DNA of 64,000 nucleotides, taken from Henricia sp. BOLD:AAB3569. Its lineage: Eukaryota; Echinodermata; Asteroidea; Spinulosida; Echinasteridae. Below, piece after piece: positions 49,524-62,894 of the stretch (the first letter of the stretch is position 1; each line of letters starts with the position of its first letter). The notes beneath the pieces are model-generated. The model saw only the letters and a list, made by a program, of their open reading frames with translations. It searched no databases and was not told the DNA's origin. The position numbers were made by a program, and so were the translations under genes. Where the stretch lies: positions 141,414-205,413 of the forward strand of contig JBBELK010001490.1 in assembly GCA_037783545.1 (NCBI GenBank), in the 5' to 3' direction.

Positions 49524-51010
49524 GTGGCTGTCTGTACACACCTCTTTGGGGTACTCCTGAGTTGTGCGCATGCTCAGTCATTCGGACTGTCGTTAACGCA
49601 CCGCAGTTTGGCTCGGCAATTTGGTCAAAGTGTGGTCCAAACGTCGGCAAATTTGGAGGTCGAAAAATGTTCCGACGAACTTCAAATTTTGGATGCCCTA
49701 AACTCTCTATATTGCGCACTTGTCATAAAAAATTGACAGACTTTCGCCGGGAAATGGCAGAGAAATTTCAAAGTTTAGAAAAAACTGGGTTGAGGCTTCC
49801 TGACTGCTCTCACGCAAACCGTGGCTGTCTGTACACACCTCTTTGGGGTACTCCTGAGTTGTGCGCATGCTCAGTCATTCGGACTGTCGTTAACGCACCG
49901 CAGTTTGGCTCGGCAATTTGGTCAAAGTGTGGTCCAAACGTCGGCAAATTGGGAGGTCGAAAAATGTTCCGACGAACTTCAAATTTTGCATGCCCTAAAC
50001 TCTCTATATTGCGCACTTGTCATAAAAAAATTGACAGACTTTCGCCGGGAAATGGCAGAGAAATTTCAAAGTTTAGAAAAAACTGGGTTGAGGCTTCCTG
50101 ACTGCTCTCACGCAAACCGTGGCTGTCTGTACACACCTCTTTGGGGTACTCCTGAGTTGTGCGCATGCTCAGTCATTCGGACTGTCGTTAACGCACCGCA
50201 GTTTGGCTCGGCAATTTGGTCAAAGTGTGGTCCAAACGTCGGCAAATTTGGAGGTCGAAAAATGTTCCGACGAACTTCAAATGTTGCATGCCCTAAACTC
50301 TCTATATTGCGCACTTGTCATAAAAAATGGACAGACTTTCGCCGGGAAATAGCAGAGAAATTTCAAAGTTTAGAAAAAAACTGGGTTGAGGCTTCCTGAC
50401 TGCTCTCACGCAAACCGTGGCTGTCTGTACACACCTCTTTGGGGTACTCCTGAGTTGTGCGCATGCTCAGTCATTCGGACTGTCGTTAACGCACCGCAGT
50501 TTGGCTCGGCAATTTGGTCAAAGTGTGGTCCAAACGTCGGCAAATTTGGAGGTCGAAAAATGTTCCGACGAACTTCAAATTTTGCATGCCCTAAACTCTC
50601 TATATTGCGCACTTGTCATAAAAAATTGACAGACTTTCGCCCGGAAATGGCAGAGAAATTTCAAAGTTTAGAAAAAACTGGGTTGAGGCTTCCTGACTGC
50701 TCTCACGCAAACCGTGGCTGTCTGTACACACCTCTTTGGGGTACTCCGGAGTTGTGCGCATGCTCAGTCATTCGGACTGTCGTTAACGCACCGCAGTTTG
50801 GCTCGGCAATTTGGTCAAAGTGTGGTCCAAACGTCGGCAAATTTGGAGGTCGAAAAATGTTCCGACGAACTTCAAAATTTGGATGCCCTAAACTCTCTAT
50901 ATTGCGCACTTGTCATACAAAATTGACAGACTTTCGCCGGGAAATGGCAGAGAAATTTCAAAGTTTAGAAAAAACTGGGTTGAGGCTTCCTGACTGCTCT
51001 CACGCAAACC
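49524..51010 (+). repeat. Incomplete relatives of the pentamer
   Basis: Five monomers follow the pentamer order loosely: ttggatgcc without ggcttggc (49,524), gggagg with seven A (49,821), aatgttgc with aatggac (50,119), cgcccgg (50,417), and ttggatgcc with catacaaa (50,714). The aatggac mark links them to the monomers at 45,952-46,544 rather than to the exact pentamer copies. They may represent an older version of the unit. Confidence 0.78.
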
Positions 51011-51905
51011 GTGGCTGTCTGTACACACCTCTTTGGGGTACTCCTGAGTTGTGCGCATGCTCAGTCATTCGGACTGTCGTTAACGCACCGCAGTTTGGCT
51101 CGGCAATTTGGTCAAAGTGTGGTCCAAACGTCGGCAAATTTGGAGGTCGAAAAATGTTCCGACGAACTTCAAATTTTGCATGCCCTAAACTCTCTATATT
51201 GCGCACTTGTCATACAAAATTGACAGACTTTCGCCGGGAAATGGCAGAGAAATTTCAAAGTTTAGAAAAAAAATGGGTTGAGGCTTCCTGACTGCTCTCA
51301 CGCAAACCGTGGCTGTCTGTACACACCTCTTTGGGGTACTCCTGAGTTGTGCGCATGCTCAGTCATTCGGACTGTCGTTAACGCACCGCAGTTTGGCTCG
51401 GCAATTTGGTCAAAGTGTGGTCCAAACGTCGGCAAATTTGGAGGTCGAAAAATGTTCCGACGAACTTCAAATTTTGCATGCCCTAAACTCTCTATATTGC
51501 GCACTTGTCATAAAAAATTGACAGACTTTCGCCGGGAAATGGCAGAGAAATTTCAAAGTTTAGAAAAAACTGGGTTGAGGCTTCCTGACTGCTCTCACGC
51601 AAACCGTGGCTGTCTGTACACACCTCTTTGGGGTACTCCTGAGTTGTGCGCATGCTCAGTCATTCGGACTGTCGTTAACGCACCGCAGTTTGGCTCGGCA
51701 ATTTGGTCAAAGTGTGGTCCAAACGTCGGCAAATTTGGAGGTCGAAAAATGTTCCGACGAACTTCAAATTTTGCATGCCCTAAACTCTCTATATTGCGCA
51801 CTTGTCATAAAAAATTGACAGACTTTCGCCGGGAAATGGCAGAGAAATTTCAAAGTTTAATAAAAAAAAATGGGTTGAGGCTTCCTGACTGCTCTCACGC
51901 AAACC
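51011..51905 (+). repeat. Trimer HOR copy 1 (895 bp)
   Basis: Order: catacaaa with an eight-A run before tggg, an unmarked consensus monomer, and tttaataaaaaaaaatggg. A second copy follows directly. Length variation comes entirely from the A-runs. Confidence 0.9.
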
Positions 51906-52800
51906 GTGGCTGTCTGTACACACCTCTTTGGGGTACTCCTGAGTTGTGCGCATGCTCAGTCATTCGGACTGTCGTTAACGCACCGCAGTTTGGCTCGGCA
52001 ATTTGGTCAAAGTGTGGTCCAAACGTCGGCAAATTTGGAGGTCGAAAAATGTTCCGACGAACTTCAAATTTTGCATGCCCTAAACTCTCTATATTGCGCA
52101 CTTGTCATACAAAATTGACAGACTTTCGCCGGGAAATGGCAGAGAAATTTCAAAGTTTAGAAAAAAAATGGGTTGAGGCTTCCTGACTGCTCTCACGCAA
52201 ACCGTGGCTGTCTGTACACACCTCTTTGGGGTACTCCTGAGTTGTGCGCATGCTCAGTCATTCGGACTGTCGTTAACGCACCGCAGTTTGGCTCGGCAAT
52301 TTGGTCAAAGTGTGGTCCAAACGTCGGCAAATTTGGAGGTCGAAAAATGTTCCGACGAACTTCAAATTTTGCATGCCCTAAACTCTCTATATTGCGCACT
52401 TGTCATAAAAAATTGACAGACTTTCGCCGGGAAATGGCAGAGAAATTTCAAAGTTTAGAAAAAACTGGGTTGAGGCTTCCTGACTGCTCTCACGCAAACC
52501 GTGGCTGTCTGTACACACCTCTTTGGGGTACTCCTGAGTTGTGCGCATGCTCAGTCATTCGGACTGTCGTTAACGCACCGCAGTTTGGCTCGGCAATTTG
52601 GTCAAAGTGTGGTCCAAACGTCGGCAAATTTGGAGGTCGAAAAATGTTCCGACGAACTTCAAATTTTGCATGCCCTAAACTCTCTATATTGCGCACTTGT
52701 CATAAAAAATTGACAGACTTTCGCCGGGAAATGGCAGAGAAATTTCAAAGTTTAATAAAAAAAAATGGGTTGAGGCTTCCTGACTGCTCTCACGCAAACC
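51906..52800 (+). repeat. Trimer HOR copy 2 (895 bp)
   Basis: It repeats the order of 51,011-51,905 at the same length; I found no differences. The next two monomers (52,801-53,395) are near consensus, the second with gttattcgg and seven A, and end the pattern. Confidence 0.9.
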
Positions 52801-53395
52801 GTGGCTGTCTGTACACACCTCTTTGGGGTACTCCTGAGTTGTGCGCATGCTCAGTCATTCGGACTGTCGTTAACGCACCGCAGTTTGGCTCGGCAATTTG
52901 GTCAAAGTGTGGTCCAAACGTCGGCAAATTTGGAGGTCGAAAAATGTTCCGACGAACTTCAAATTTTGCATGCCCTAAACTCTCTATATTGCGCACTTGT
53001 CATAAAAAATTGACAGACTTTCGCCGGGAAATGGCAGAGAAATTTCAAAGTTTAGAAAAAACTGGGTTGAGGCTTCCTGACTGCTCTCACGCAAACCGTG
53101 GCTGTCTGTACACACCTCTTTGGGGTACTCCTGAGTTGTGCGCATGCTCAGTTATTCGGACTGTCGTTAACGCACCGCAGTTTGGCTCGGCAATTTGGTC
53201 AAAGTGTGGTCCAAACGTCGGCAAATTTGGAGGTCGAAAAATGTTCCGACGAACTTCAAATTTTGCATGCCCTAAACTCTCTATATTGCGCACTTGTCAT
53301 AAAAAATTGACAGACTTTCGCCGGGAAATGGCAGAGAAATTTCAAAGTTTAGAAAAAAACTGGGTTGAGGCTTCCTGACTGCTCTCACGCAAACC

Positions 53396-56300
53396 GTGGC
53401 TGTCTGTACACACCTCTTTGGGGTACTCCTGAGTTGTGCGCATGCTCAGTCATTCGGACTGTCGTTAACGCACCGCAGTTTGGCTCGGCAATTTGGTCAA
53501 AGTGTGGTCCAAACGTCGGCAAATTTGGAGGTCGAAAAATGTTCCGACGAACTTCAAATTTTGGATGCCCTAAACTCTCTATATTGCGCACTTGTCATAA
53601 AAAAATTGACAGACTTTCGCCGGGAAATGGCAGAGAAATTTCAAAGTTTAGAAAAAACTGGGTTGAGGCTTCCTGACTGCTCTCACGCAAACCGTGGCTG
53701 TCTGTACACACCTCTTTGGGGTACTCCTGAGTTGTGCGCATGCTCAGTAATTCGGACTGTCGTTAACGCACCGCAGTTTGGCTCGGCAATTTGGTCAAAG
53801 TGTGGTCCAAACGTCGGCAAATTTGGAGGTCGAAAAATGTTCCGACGAACTTCAAATTTTGCATGCCCTAAACTCTCTATATTGCGCACTTGTCATACAA
53901 AATTGACAGACTTTCGCCGGGAAATGGCAGAGAAATTTCAAAGTTTAGAAAAAAACTGGGTTGAGGCTTCCTGACTGCTCTCACGCAAACCGTGGCTGTC
54001 TGTACACACCTCTTTGGGGTACTCCTGAGTTGTGCGCATGCTCAGTCATTCGGACTGTCGTTAACGCACCGCAGTTTGGCTCGGCAATTTGGTCAAAGTG
54101 TGGTCCAAACGTCGGCAAATTTGGAGGTCGAAAAATGTTCCGACGAACTTCAAATTGTGCATGCCCTAAACTCTCTATATTGCGCACTTGTCATAAAAAA
54201 TTGACAGACTTTCGCCGGGAAATGGCAGAGAAATTTCAAAGTTTAGAAAAAACTGGGTTGAGGCTTCCTGACTGCTCTCACGCAAACCGTGGCTGTCTGT
54301 ACACACCTCTTTGGGGTACTCCTGAGTTGTGCGCATGCTCAGTCATTCGGACTGTCGTTAACGCACCGCAGTTTGGCTCGGCAATTTGGTCAAAGTGTGG
54401 TCCAAACGTCGGCAAATTTGGAGGTCGAAAAATGTTCCGACGAACTTCAAATTTTGCATGCCCTAAACTCTCTATATTGCGCACTTGTCATACAAAATTG
54501 ACAGACTTTCGCCGGGAAATGGCAGAGAAATTTCAAAGTTTAGAAAAAAAATGGGTTGAGGCTTCCTGACTGCTCTCACGCAAACCGTGGCTGTCTGTAC
54601 ACACCTCTTTGGGGTACTCCTGAGTTGTGCGCATGCTCAGTCATTCGGACTGTCGTTAACGCACCGCAGTTTGGCTCGGCAATTTGGTCAAAGTGTGGTC
54701 CAAACGTCGGCAAATTTGGAGGTCGAAAAATGTTCCGACGAACTTCAAATTGTGCATGCCCTAAACTCTCTATATTGCGCACTTGTCATAAAAAATTGAC
54801 AGACTTTCGCCGGGAAATGGCAGAGAAATTTCAAAGTTTAGAAAAAACTGGGTTGAGGCTTCCTGACTGCTCTCACGCAAACCGTGGCTGTCTGTACACA
54901 CCTCTTTGGGGTACTCCTGAGTTGTGCGCATGCTCAGTCATTCGGACTGTCGTTAACGCACCGCAGTTTGGCTCGGCAATTTGGTCAAAGTGTGGTCCAA
55001 ACGTCGGCAAATTTGGAGGTCGAAAAATGTTCCGACGAACTTCAAATTTTGCATGCCCTAAACTCTCTATATTGCGCACTTGTCATAAAAAATTGACAGA
55101 CTTTCGCCGGGAAATGGCAGAGAAAGTTCAAAGTTTAGAAAAAACTGGGTTGAGGCTTCCTGACTGCTCTCACGCAAACCGTGGCTGTCCGTACACACCT
55201 CTTTGGGGTACTCCTGAGTTGTGCGCATGCTCAGTCATTCGGACTGTCGTTAACGCACCGCAGTTTGGCTCGGCAATTTGGTCATAGTGTGGTCCAAACG
55301 TCGGCAAATTTGGAGGTCGAAAAATGTTCCGACGAACTTCAAATTTTGCATGCCCTAAACTCTCTATATTGCGCACTTGTCATAAAAAATTGACAGACTT
55401 TCGCCGGGAAATGGCAGAGAAATTTCAAAGTTTAGAAAAAAACTGGGTTGAGGCTTCCTGACTGCTCTCACGCAAACCGTGGCTGTCTGTACACACCTCT
55501 TTGGGGTACTCCTAAGTTGTGCGCATGCTCAGTCATTCGGACTGTCGTTAACGCACCGCAGTTTGGCTCGGCAATTTGGTCAAAGTGTGGTCCAAACGTC
55601 GGCAAATTTGGAGGTCGAAAAATGTTCCGACGAACTTCAAATTGTGCATGCCCTAAACTCTCTATATTGCGCACTTGTCATAAAAAATTGACAGACTTTC
55701 GCCGGGAAATGGCAGAGAAATTTCAAAGTTTAGAAAAAACTGGGTTGAGGCTTCCTGACTGCTCTCACGCAAACCGTGGCTGTCTGTACACACCTCTTTG
55801 GGGTACTCCTGAGTTGTGCGCATGCTCAGTCATTCGGACTGTCGTTAACGCACCGCAGTTTGGCTCGGCAATTTGGTCAAAGTGTGGTCCAAACGTCGGC
55901 AAATTTGGAGGTCGAAAAATGTTCCGACGAACTTCAAATTGTGCATGCCCGAAACTCTCTATATTGCGCACTTGTCATAAAAAATTGACAGACTTTCGCC
56001 GGGAAATGGCAGAGAAATTTCAAAGTTTAGAAAAAACTGGGTTGAGGCTTCCTGACTGCTCTCACGCAAACCGTGGCTGTCTGTACACACCTCTTTGGGG
56101 TACTCCTGAGTTGTGCGCATGCTCAGTCATTCGGACTGTCGTTAACGCACCGCAGTTTGGCTCGGCAATTTGGTCAAAGTGTGGTCCAAACGTCGGCAAA
56201 TTTGGAGGTCGAAAAATGTTCCGACGAACTTCAAATTTTGCATGCCCTAAACTCTCTATATTGCGCACTTGTCATAAAAAATTGACAGACTTTCGCCGGG

Positions 56301-56669
56301 AAATGGCAGAGAAATTTCAAAGTTTAGAAAAAACTGGGTTGAGGCTTCCTGACTGCTCTCACGCAAACCGTGGCTGTCTGTACACACCTCTTTGGGGTAC
56401 TCCTGAGTTGTGCGCATGCTCAGTCATTCGGACTGTCGTTAACGCACCGCAGTTTGGCTCGGCAATTTGGTCAAAGTGTGGTCCAAACGTCGGCAAATTT
56501 GGAGGTCGAAAAATGTTCCGACGAACTTCAAATTTTGCATGCCCTAAACTCTCTATATTGCGCACTTGTCATAAAAAATTGACAGACTTTCGCCGGGAAA
56601 TGGCAGAGAAATTTCAAAGTTTAATAAAAAAAAATGGGTTGAGGCTTCCTGACTGCTCTCACGCAAACC
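53396..56669 (+). repeat. 11-monomer HOR copy 1 (3,274 bp)
   Basis: Order: ttggatgcc; agtaattcgg with catacaaa; attgtgcatg; catacaaa with eight A; attgtgcatg; gagaaagttc; gtccgtac with catagtg; cctaag with attgtgcatg; attgtgcatg with cccgaaac; near consensus; and tttaataaaa. The next copy begins at 56,670 with corresponding anchors exactly 3,274 bp apart. The attgtgcatg variant is confined to this part of the window (54-62 kb). Confidence 0.93.
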
Positions 56670-59346
56670 GTGGCTGTCTGTACACACCTCTTTGGGGTAC
56701 TCCTGAGTTGTGCGCATGCTCAGTCATTCGGACTGTCGTTAACGCACCGCAGTTTGGCTCGGCAATTTGGTCAAAGTGTGGTCCAAACGTCGGCAAATTT
56801 GGAGGTCGAAAAATGTTCCGACGAACTTCAAATTTTGGATGCCCTAAACTCTCTATATTGCGCACTTGTCATAAAAAAATTGACAGACTTTCGCCGGGAA
56901 ATGGCAGAGAAATTTCAAAGTTTAGAAAAAACTGGGTTGAGGCTTCCTGACTGCTCTCACGCAAACCGTGGCTGTCTGTACACACCTCTTTGGGGTACTC
57001 CTGAGTTGTGCGCATGCTCAGTAATTCGGACTGTCGTTAACGCACCGCAGTTTGGCTCGGCAATTTGGTCAAAGTGTGGTCCAAACGTCGGCAAATTTGG
57101 AGGTCGAAAAATGTTCCGACGAACTTCAAATTTTGCATGCCCTAAACTCTCTATATTGCGCACTTGTCATACAAAATTGACAGACTTTCGCCGGGAAATG
57201 GCAGAGAAATTTCAAAGTTTAGAAAAAAACTGGGTTGAGGCTTCCTGACTGCTCTCACGCAAACCGTGGCTGTCTGTACACACCTCTTTGGGGTACTCCT
57301 GAGTTGTGCGCATGCTCAGTCATTCGGACTGTCGTTAACGCACCGCAGTTTGGCTCGGCAATTTGGTCAAAGTGTGGTCCAAACGTCGGCAAATTTGGAG
57401 GTCGAAAAATGTTCCGACGAACTTCAAATTGTGCATGCCCTAAACTCTCTATATTGCGCACTTGTCATAAAAAATTGACAGACTTTCGCCGGGAAATGGC
57501 AGAGAAATTTCAAAGTTTAGAAAAAACTGGGTTGAGGCTTCCTGACTGCTCTCACGCAAACCGTGGCTGTCTGTACACACCTCTTTGGGGTACTCCTGAG
57601 TTGTGCGCATGCTCAGTCATTCGGACTGTCGTTAACGCACCGCAGTTTGGCTCGGCAATTTGGTCAAAGTGTGGTCCAAACGTCGGCAAATTTGGAGGTC
57701 GAAAAATGTTCCGACGAACTTCAAATTTTGCATGCCCTAAACTCTCTATATTGCGCACTTGTCATACAAAATTGACAGACTTTCGCCGGGAAATGGCAGA
57801 GAACTTTCAAAGTTTAGAAAAAAAATGGGTTGAGGCTTCCTGACTGCTCTCACGCAAACCGTGGCTGTCTGTACACACCTCTTTGGGGTACTCCTGAGTT
57901 GTGCGCATGCTCAGTCATTCGGACTGTCGTTAACGCACCGCAGTTTGGCTCGGCAATTTGGTCAAAGTGTGGTCCAAACGTCGGCAAATTTGGAGGTCGA
58001 AAAATGTTCCGACGAACTTCAAATTGTGCATGCCCTAAACTCTCTATATTGCGCACTTGTCATAAAAAATTGACAGACTTTCGCCGGGAAATGGCAGAGA
58101 AATTTCAAAGTTTAGAAAAAACTGGGTTGAGGCTTCCTGACTGCTCTCACGCAAACCGTGGCTGTCTGTACACACCTCTTTGGGGTACTCCTGAGTTGTG
58201 CGCATGCTCAGTCATTCGGACTGTCGTTAACGCACCGCAGTTTGGCTCGGCAATTTGGTCAAAGTGTGGTCCAAACGTCGGCAAATTTGGAGGTCGAAAA
58301 ATGTTCCGACGAACTTCAAATTTTGCATGCCCTAAACTCTCTATATTGCGCACTTGTCATAAAAAATTGACAGACTTTCGCCGGGAAATGGCAGAGAAAG
58401 TTCAAAGTTTAGAAAAAACTGGGTTGAGGCTTCCTGACTGCTCTCACGCAAACCGTGGCTGTCCGTACACACCTCTTTGGGGTACTCCTGAGTTGTGCGC
58501 ATGCTCAGTCATTCGGACTGTCGTTAACGCACCGCAGTTTGGCTCGGCAATTTGGTCATAGTGTGGTCCAAACGTCGGCAAATTTGGAGGTCGAAAAATG
58601 TTCCGACGAACTTCAAATTTTGCATGCCCTAAACTCTCTATATTGCGCACTTGTCATAAAAAATTGACAGACTTTCGCCGGGAAATGGCAGAGAAATTTC
58701 AAAGTTTAGAAAAAAACTGGGTTGAGGCTTCCTGACTGCTCTCACGCAAACCGTGGCTGTCTGTACACACCTCTTTGGGGTACTCCTAAGTTGTGCGCAT
58801 GCTCAGTCATTCGGACTGTCGTTAACGCACCGCAGTTTGGCTCGGCAATTTGGTCAAAGTGTGGTCCAAACGTCGGCAAATTTGGAGGTCGAAAAATGTT
58901 CCGACGAACTTCAAATTGTGCATGCCCTAAACTCTCTATATTGCGCACTTGTCATAAAAAATTGACAGACTTTCGCCGGGAAATGGCAGAGAAATTTCAA
59001 AGTTTAGAAAAAACTGGGTTGAGGCTTCCTGACTGCTCTCACGCAAACCGTGGCTGTCTGTACACACCTCTTTGGGGTACTCCTGAGTTGTGCGCATGCT
59101 CAGTCATTCGGACTGTCGTTAACGCACCGCAGTTTGGCTCGGCAATTTGGTCAAAGTGTGGTCCAAACGTCGGCAAATTTGGAGGTCGAAAAATGTTCCG
59201 ACGAACTTCAAATTGTGCATGCCCGAAACTCTCTATATTGCGCACTTGTCATAAAAAATTGACAGACTTTCGCCGGGAAATGGCAGAGAAATTTCAAAGT
59301 TTAGAAAAAACTGGGTTGAGGCTTCCTGACTGCTCTCACGCAAACC
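56670..59346 (+). repeat. 11-monomer HOR copy 2, first nine monomers (2,677 bp)
   Basis: Nine monomers match copy 1 at a constant 3,274-bp offset. The only difference I noticed is gagaactttc at about 57,803 in place of gagaaatttc. After the cccgaaac monomer the order jumps back to gagaaagttc instead of going on to the consensus and tttaataaaa members. The last two members of the unit were therefore replaced by a nested duplication. Confidence 0.92.
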
Positions 59347-60218
59347 GTGGCTGTCTGTACACACCTCTTTGGGGTACTCCTGAGTTGTGCGCATGCTCAG
59401 TCATTCGGACTGTCGTTAACGCACCGCAGTTTGGCTCGGCAATTTGGTCAAAGTGTGGTCCAAACGTCGGCAAATTTGGAGGTCGAAAAATGTTCCGACG
59501 AACTTCAAATTTTGCATGCCCTAAACTCTCTATATTGCGCACTTGTCATAAAAAATTGACAGACTTTCGCCGGGAAATGGCAGAGAAAGTTCAAAGTTTA
59601 GAAAAAACTGGGTTGAGGCTTCCTGACTGCTCTCACGCAAACCGTGGCTGTCCGTACACACCTCTTTGGGGTACTCCTGAGTTGTGCGCATGCTCAGTCA
59701 TTCGGACTGTCGTTAACGCACCGCAGTTTGGCTCGGCAATTTGGTCATAGTGTGGTCCAAACGTCGGCAAATTTGGAGGTCGAAAAATGTTCCGACGAAC
59801 TTCAAATTTTGCATGCCCTAAACTCTCTATATTGCGCACTTGTCATAAAAAATTGACAGACTTTCGCCGGGAAATGGCAGAGAAATTTCAAAGTTTAGAA
59901 AAAAACTGGGTTGAGGCTTCCTGACTGCTCTCACGCAAACCGTGGCTGTCTGTACACACCTCTTTGGGGTACTCCTAAGTTGTGCGCATGCTCAGTCATT
60001 CGGACTGTCGTTAACGCACCGCAGTTTGGCTCGGCAATTTGGTCAAAGTGTGGTCCAAACGTCGGCAAATTTGGAGGTCGAAAAATGTGCATGCCCGAAA
60101 CTCTCTATATTGCGCACTTGTCATAAAAAATTGACAGACTTTCGCCGGGAAATGGCAGAGAAATTTCAAAGTTTAGAAAAAACTGGGTTGAGGCTTCCTG
60201 ACTGCTCTCACGCAAACC
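59347..60218 (+). repeat. Nested tetramer duplicate with one monomer lost (872 bp)
   Basis: It duplicates 58,158-59,346 (gagaaagttc; gtccgtac/catagtg; cctaag/attgtgcatg; attgtgcatg/cccgaaac). The first two monomers are intact, and the last two are fused into one of 277 bp (59,942-60,218). The length, 872 bp, is exactly 1,189 minus 317, as a single 317-bp deletion predicts. Confidence 0.9.
59942..60218 (+). repeat. 277-bp fused monomer (317-bp deletion across two neighbours)
   Basis: The front half carries cctaag, the mark of the monomer at 58,753. The back half carries gcatgcccgaaac, the mark of the next monomer at 59,050. The join reads aaaaatgtgcatgcc (near 60,086-60,089), with TGT shared by the two ends, which are out of register by 20 bp. 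This is a microhomology deletion of one monomer plus 20 bp, not an in-register exchange. Confidence 0.88.
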
Positions 60219-62894
60219 GTGGCTGTCTGTACACACCTCTTTGGGGTACTCCTGAGTTGTGCGCATGCTCAGTCATTCGGACTGTCGTTAACGCACCGCA
60301 GTTTGGCTCGGCAATTTGGTCAAAGTGTGGTCCAAACGTCGGCAAATTTGGAGGTCGAAAAATGTTCCGACGAACTTCAAATTTTGCATGCCCTAAACTC
60401 TCTATATTGCGCACTTGTCATAACAAATTGACAGACTTTCGCCGGGAAATGGCAGAGAAATTTCAAAGTTTAGAAAAAACTGGGTTGAGGCTTCCTGACT
60501 GCTCTCACGCAAACCGTGGCTGTCTGTACACACCTCTTTGGGGTACTCCTGAGTTGTGCGCATGCTCAGTCATTCGGACTGTCGTTAACGCACCGCAGTT
60601 TGGCTCGGCAATTTAGTCAAAGTGTGGTCCAAACGTCGGCAAATTTGGAGGTCGAAAAATGTTCCGACGAACTTCAAATTTTGCATGCCCTAAACTCTCT
60701 ATATTGCGCACTTGTCATAAAAAATTGACAGACTTTCGCCGGGAAATGGCAGAGAAATTTCAAAGTTTAGAAAAAACTGGGTTGAGGCTTCCTGACTGCT
60801 CTCACGCAAACCGTGGCTGTCTGTACACACCTCTTTGGGGTACTCCTGAGTTGTGCGCATGCTCAGTCATTCGGACTGTCGTTAACGCACCGCAGTTTGG
60901 CTCGGCAATTTGGTCAAAGTGTGGTCCAAACGTCGGCAAATTTGGAGGTCGAAAAATGTTCCGACGAACTTCAAATTTTGCATGCCCTAAACTCTCTATA
61001 TTGCGCACTTGTCATAAAAAATTGACAGACTTTCGCCGGGAAATGGCAGAGAAATTTCAAAGTTTAGAAAAAAACTGGGTTGAGGCTTCCTGACTGCTCT
61101 CACGCAAACCGTGGCTGTCTGTACACACCTCTTTGGGGTACTCCTGAGTTGTGCGCATGCTCAGTCATTCGGACTGTCGTTAACGCACCGCAGTTTGGCT
61201 CGGCAATTTGGTCAAAGTGTGGTCCAAACGTCGGCAAATTTGGAGGTCGAAAAATGTTCCGACGAACTTCAAATTTTGCATGCCCTAAACTCTCTATATT
61301 GCGCACTTGTCATAAAAAATTGACAGACTTTCGCCGGGAAATGGCAGAGAAATTTCAAAGTTTAGAAAAAAACTGGGTTGAGGCTTCCTGACTGCTCTCA
61401 CGCAAACCGTGGCTGTCTGTACACACCTCTTTGGGGTACTCCTAAGTTGTGCGCATGCTCAGTCATTCGGACTGTCGTTAACGCACCGCAGTTTGGCTCG
61501 GCAATTTGGTCAAAGTGTGGTCCAAACGTCGGCAAATTTGGAGGTCGAAAAATGTTCCGACGAACTTCAAATTGTGCATGCCCTAAACTCTCTATATTGC
61601 GCACTTGTCATAAAAAATTGACAGACTTTCGCCGGGAAATGGCAGAGAAATTTCAAAGTTTAGAAAAAACTGGGTTGAGGCTTCCTGACTGCTCTCACGC
61701 AAACCGTGGCTGTCTGTACACACCTCTTTGGGGTACTCCTGAGTTGTGCGCATGCTCAGTCATTCGGACTGTCGTTAACGCACCGCAGTTTGGCTCGGCA
61801 ATTTGGTCAAAGTGTGGTCCAAACGTCGGCAAATTTGGAGGTCGAAAATGTTCCGACGAACTTCAAATTGTGCATGCCCGAAACTCTCTATATTGCGCAC
61901 TTGTCATAAAAAATTGACAGACTTTCGCCGGGAAATGGCAGAGAAATTTCAAAGTTTAGAAAAAACTGGGTTGAGGCTTCCTGACTGCTCTCACGCAAAC
62001 CGTGGCTGTCTGTACACACCTCTTTGGGGTACTCCTGAGTTGTGCGCATGCTCAGTCATTCGGACTGTCGTTAACGCACCGCAGTTTGGCTCGGCAATTT
62101 GGTCAAAGTGTGGTCCAAACGTCGGCAAATTTGGAGGTCGAAAAATGTTCCGACGAACTTCAAATTTTGCATGCCCTAAACTCTCTATATTGCGCACTTG
62201 TCATAAAAAATTGACAGACTTTCGCCGGGAAATGGCAGAGAAATTTCAAAGTTTAGAAAAAACTGGGTTGAGGCTTCCTGACTGCTCTCACGCAAACCGT
62301 GGCTGTCTGTACACACCTCTTTGGGGTACTCCTGAGTTGTGCGCATGCTCAGTCATTCGGACTGTCGTTAACGCACCGCAGTTTGGCTCGGCAATTTGGT
62401 CAAAGTGTGGTCCAAACGTCGGCAAATTTGGAGGTCGAAAAATGTTCCGACGAACTTCAAATTTTGCATGCCCTAAACTCTCTATATTGCGCACTTGTCA
62501 TAAAAAATTGACAGACTTTCGCCGGGAAATGGCAGAGAAATTTCAAAGTTTAGAAAAAAACTGGGTTGAGGCTTCCTGACTGCTCTCACGCAAACCGTGG
62601 CTGTCTGTACACACCTCTTTGGGGTACTCCTGAGTTGTGCGCATGCTCAGTCATTCGGACTGTCGTTAACGCACCGCAGTTTGGCTCGGCAATTTGGTCA
62701 AAGTGTGGTCCAAACGTCGGCAAATTTGGAGGTCGAAAAATGTTCCGACGAACTTCAAATTTTGCATGCCCTAAACTCTCTATATTGCGCACTTGTCATA
62801 AAAAATTGACAGACTTTCGCCGGGAAATGGCAGAGAAATTTCAAAGTTTAGAAAAAAACTGGGTTGAGGCTTCCTGACTGCTCTCACGCAAACC
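60219..62894 (+). repeat. Mixed monomers with a further copy of the cctaag/cccgaaac pair
   Basis: Nine monomers. The pair at 61,409-62,001 repeats the cctaag/attgtgcatg and attgtgcatg/cccgaaac order seen at 58,753-59,346 and 55,479-56,072, with one A lost in gtcgaaaatgtt. The 60,219 copy has cataacaaa. The 60,516 copy has atttagtcaaag, which recurs at the right edge. Others are near consensus, four of them with a seven-A second run. Confidence 0.85.
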
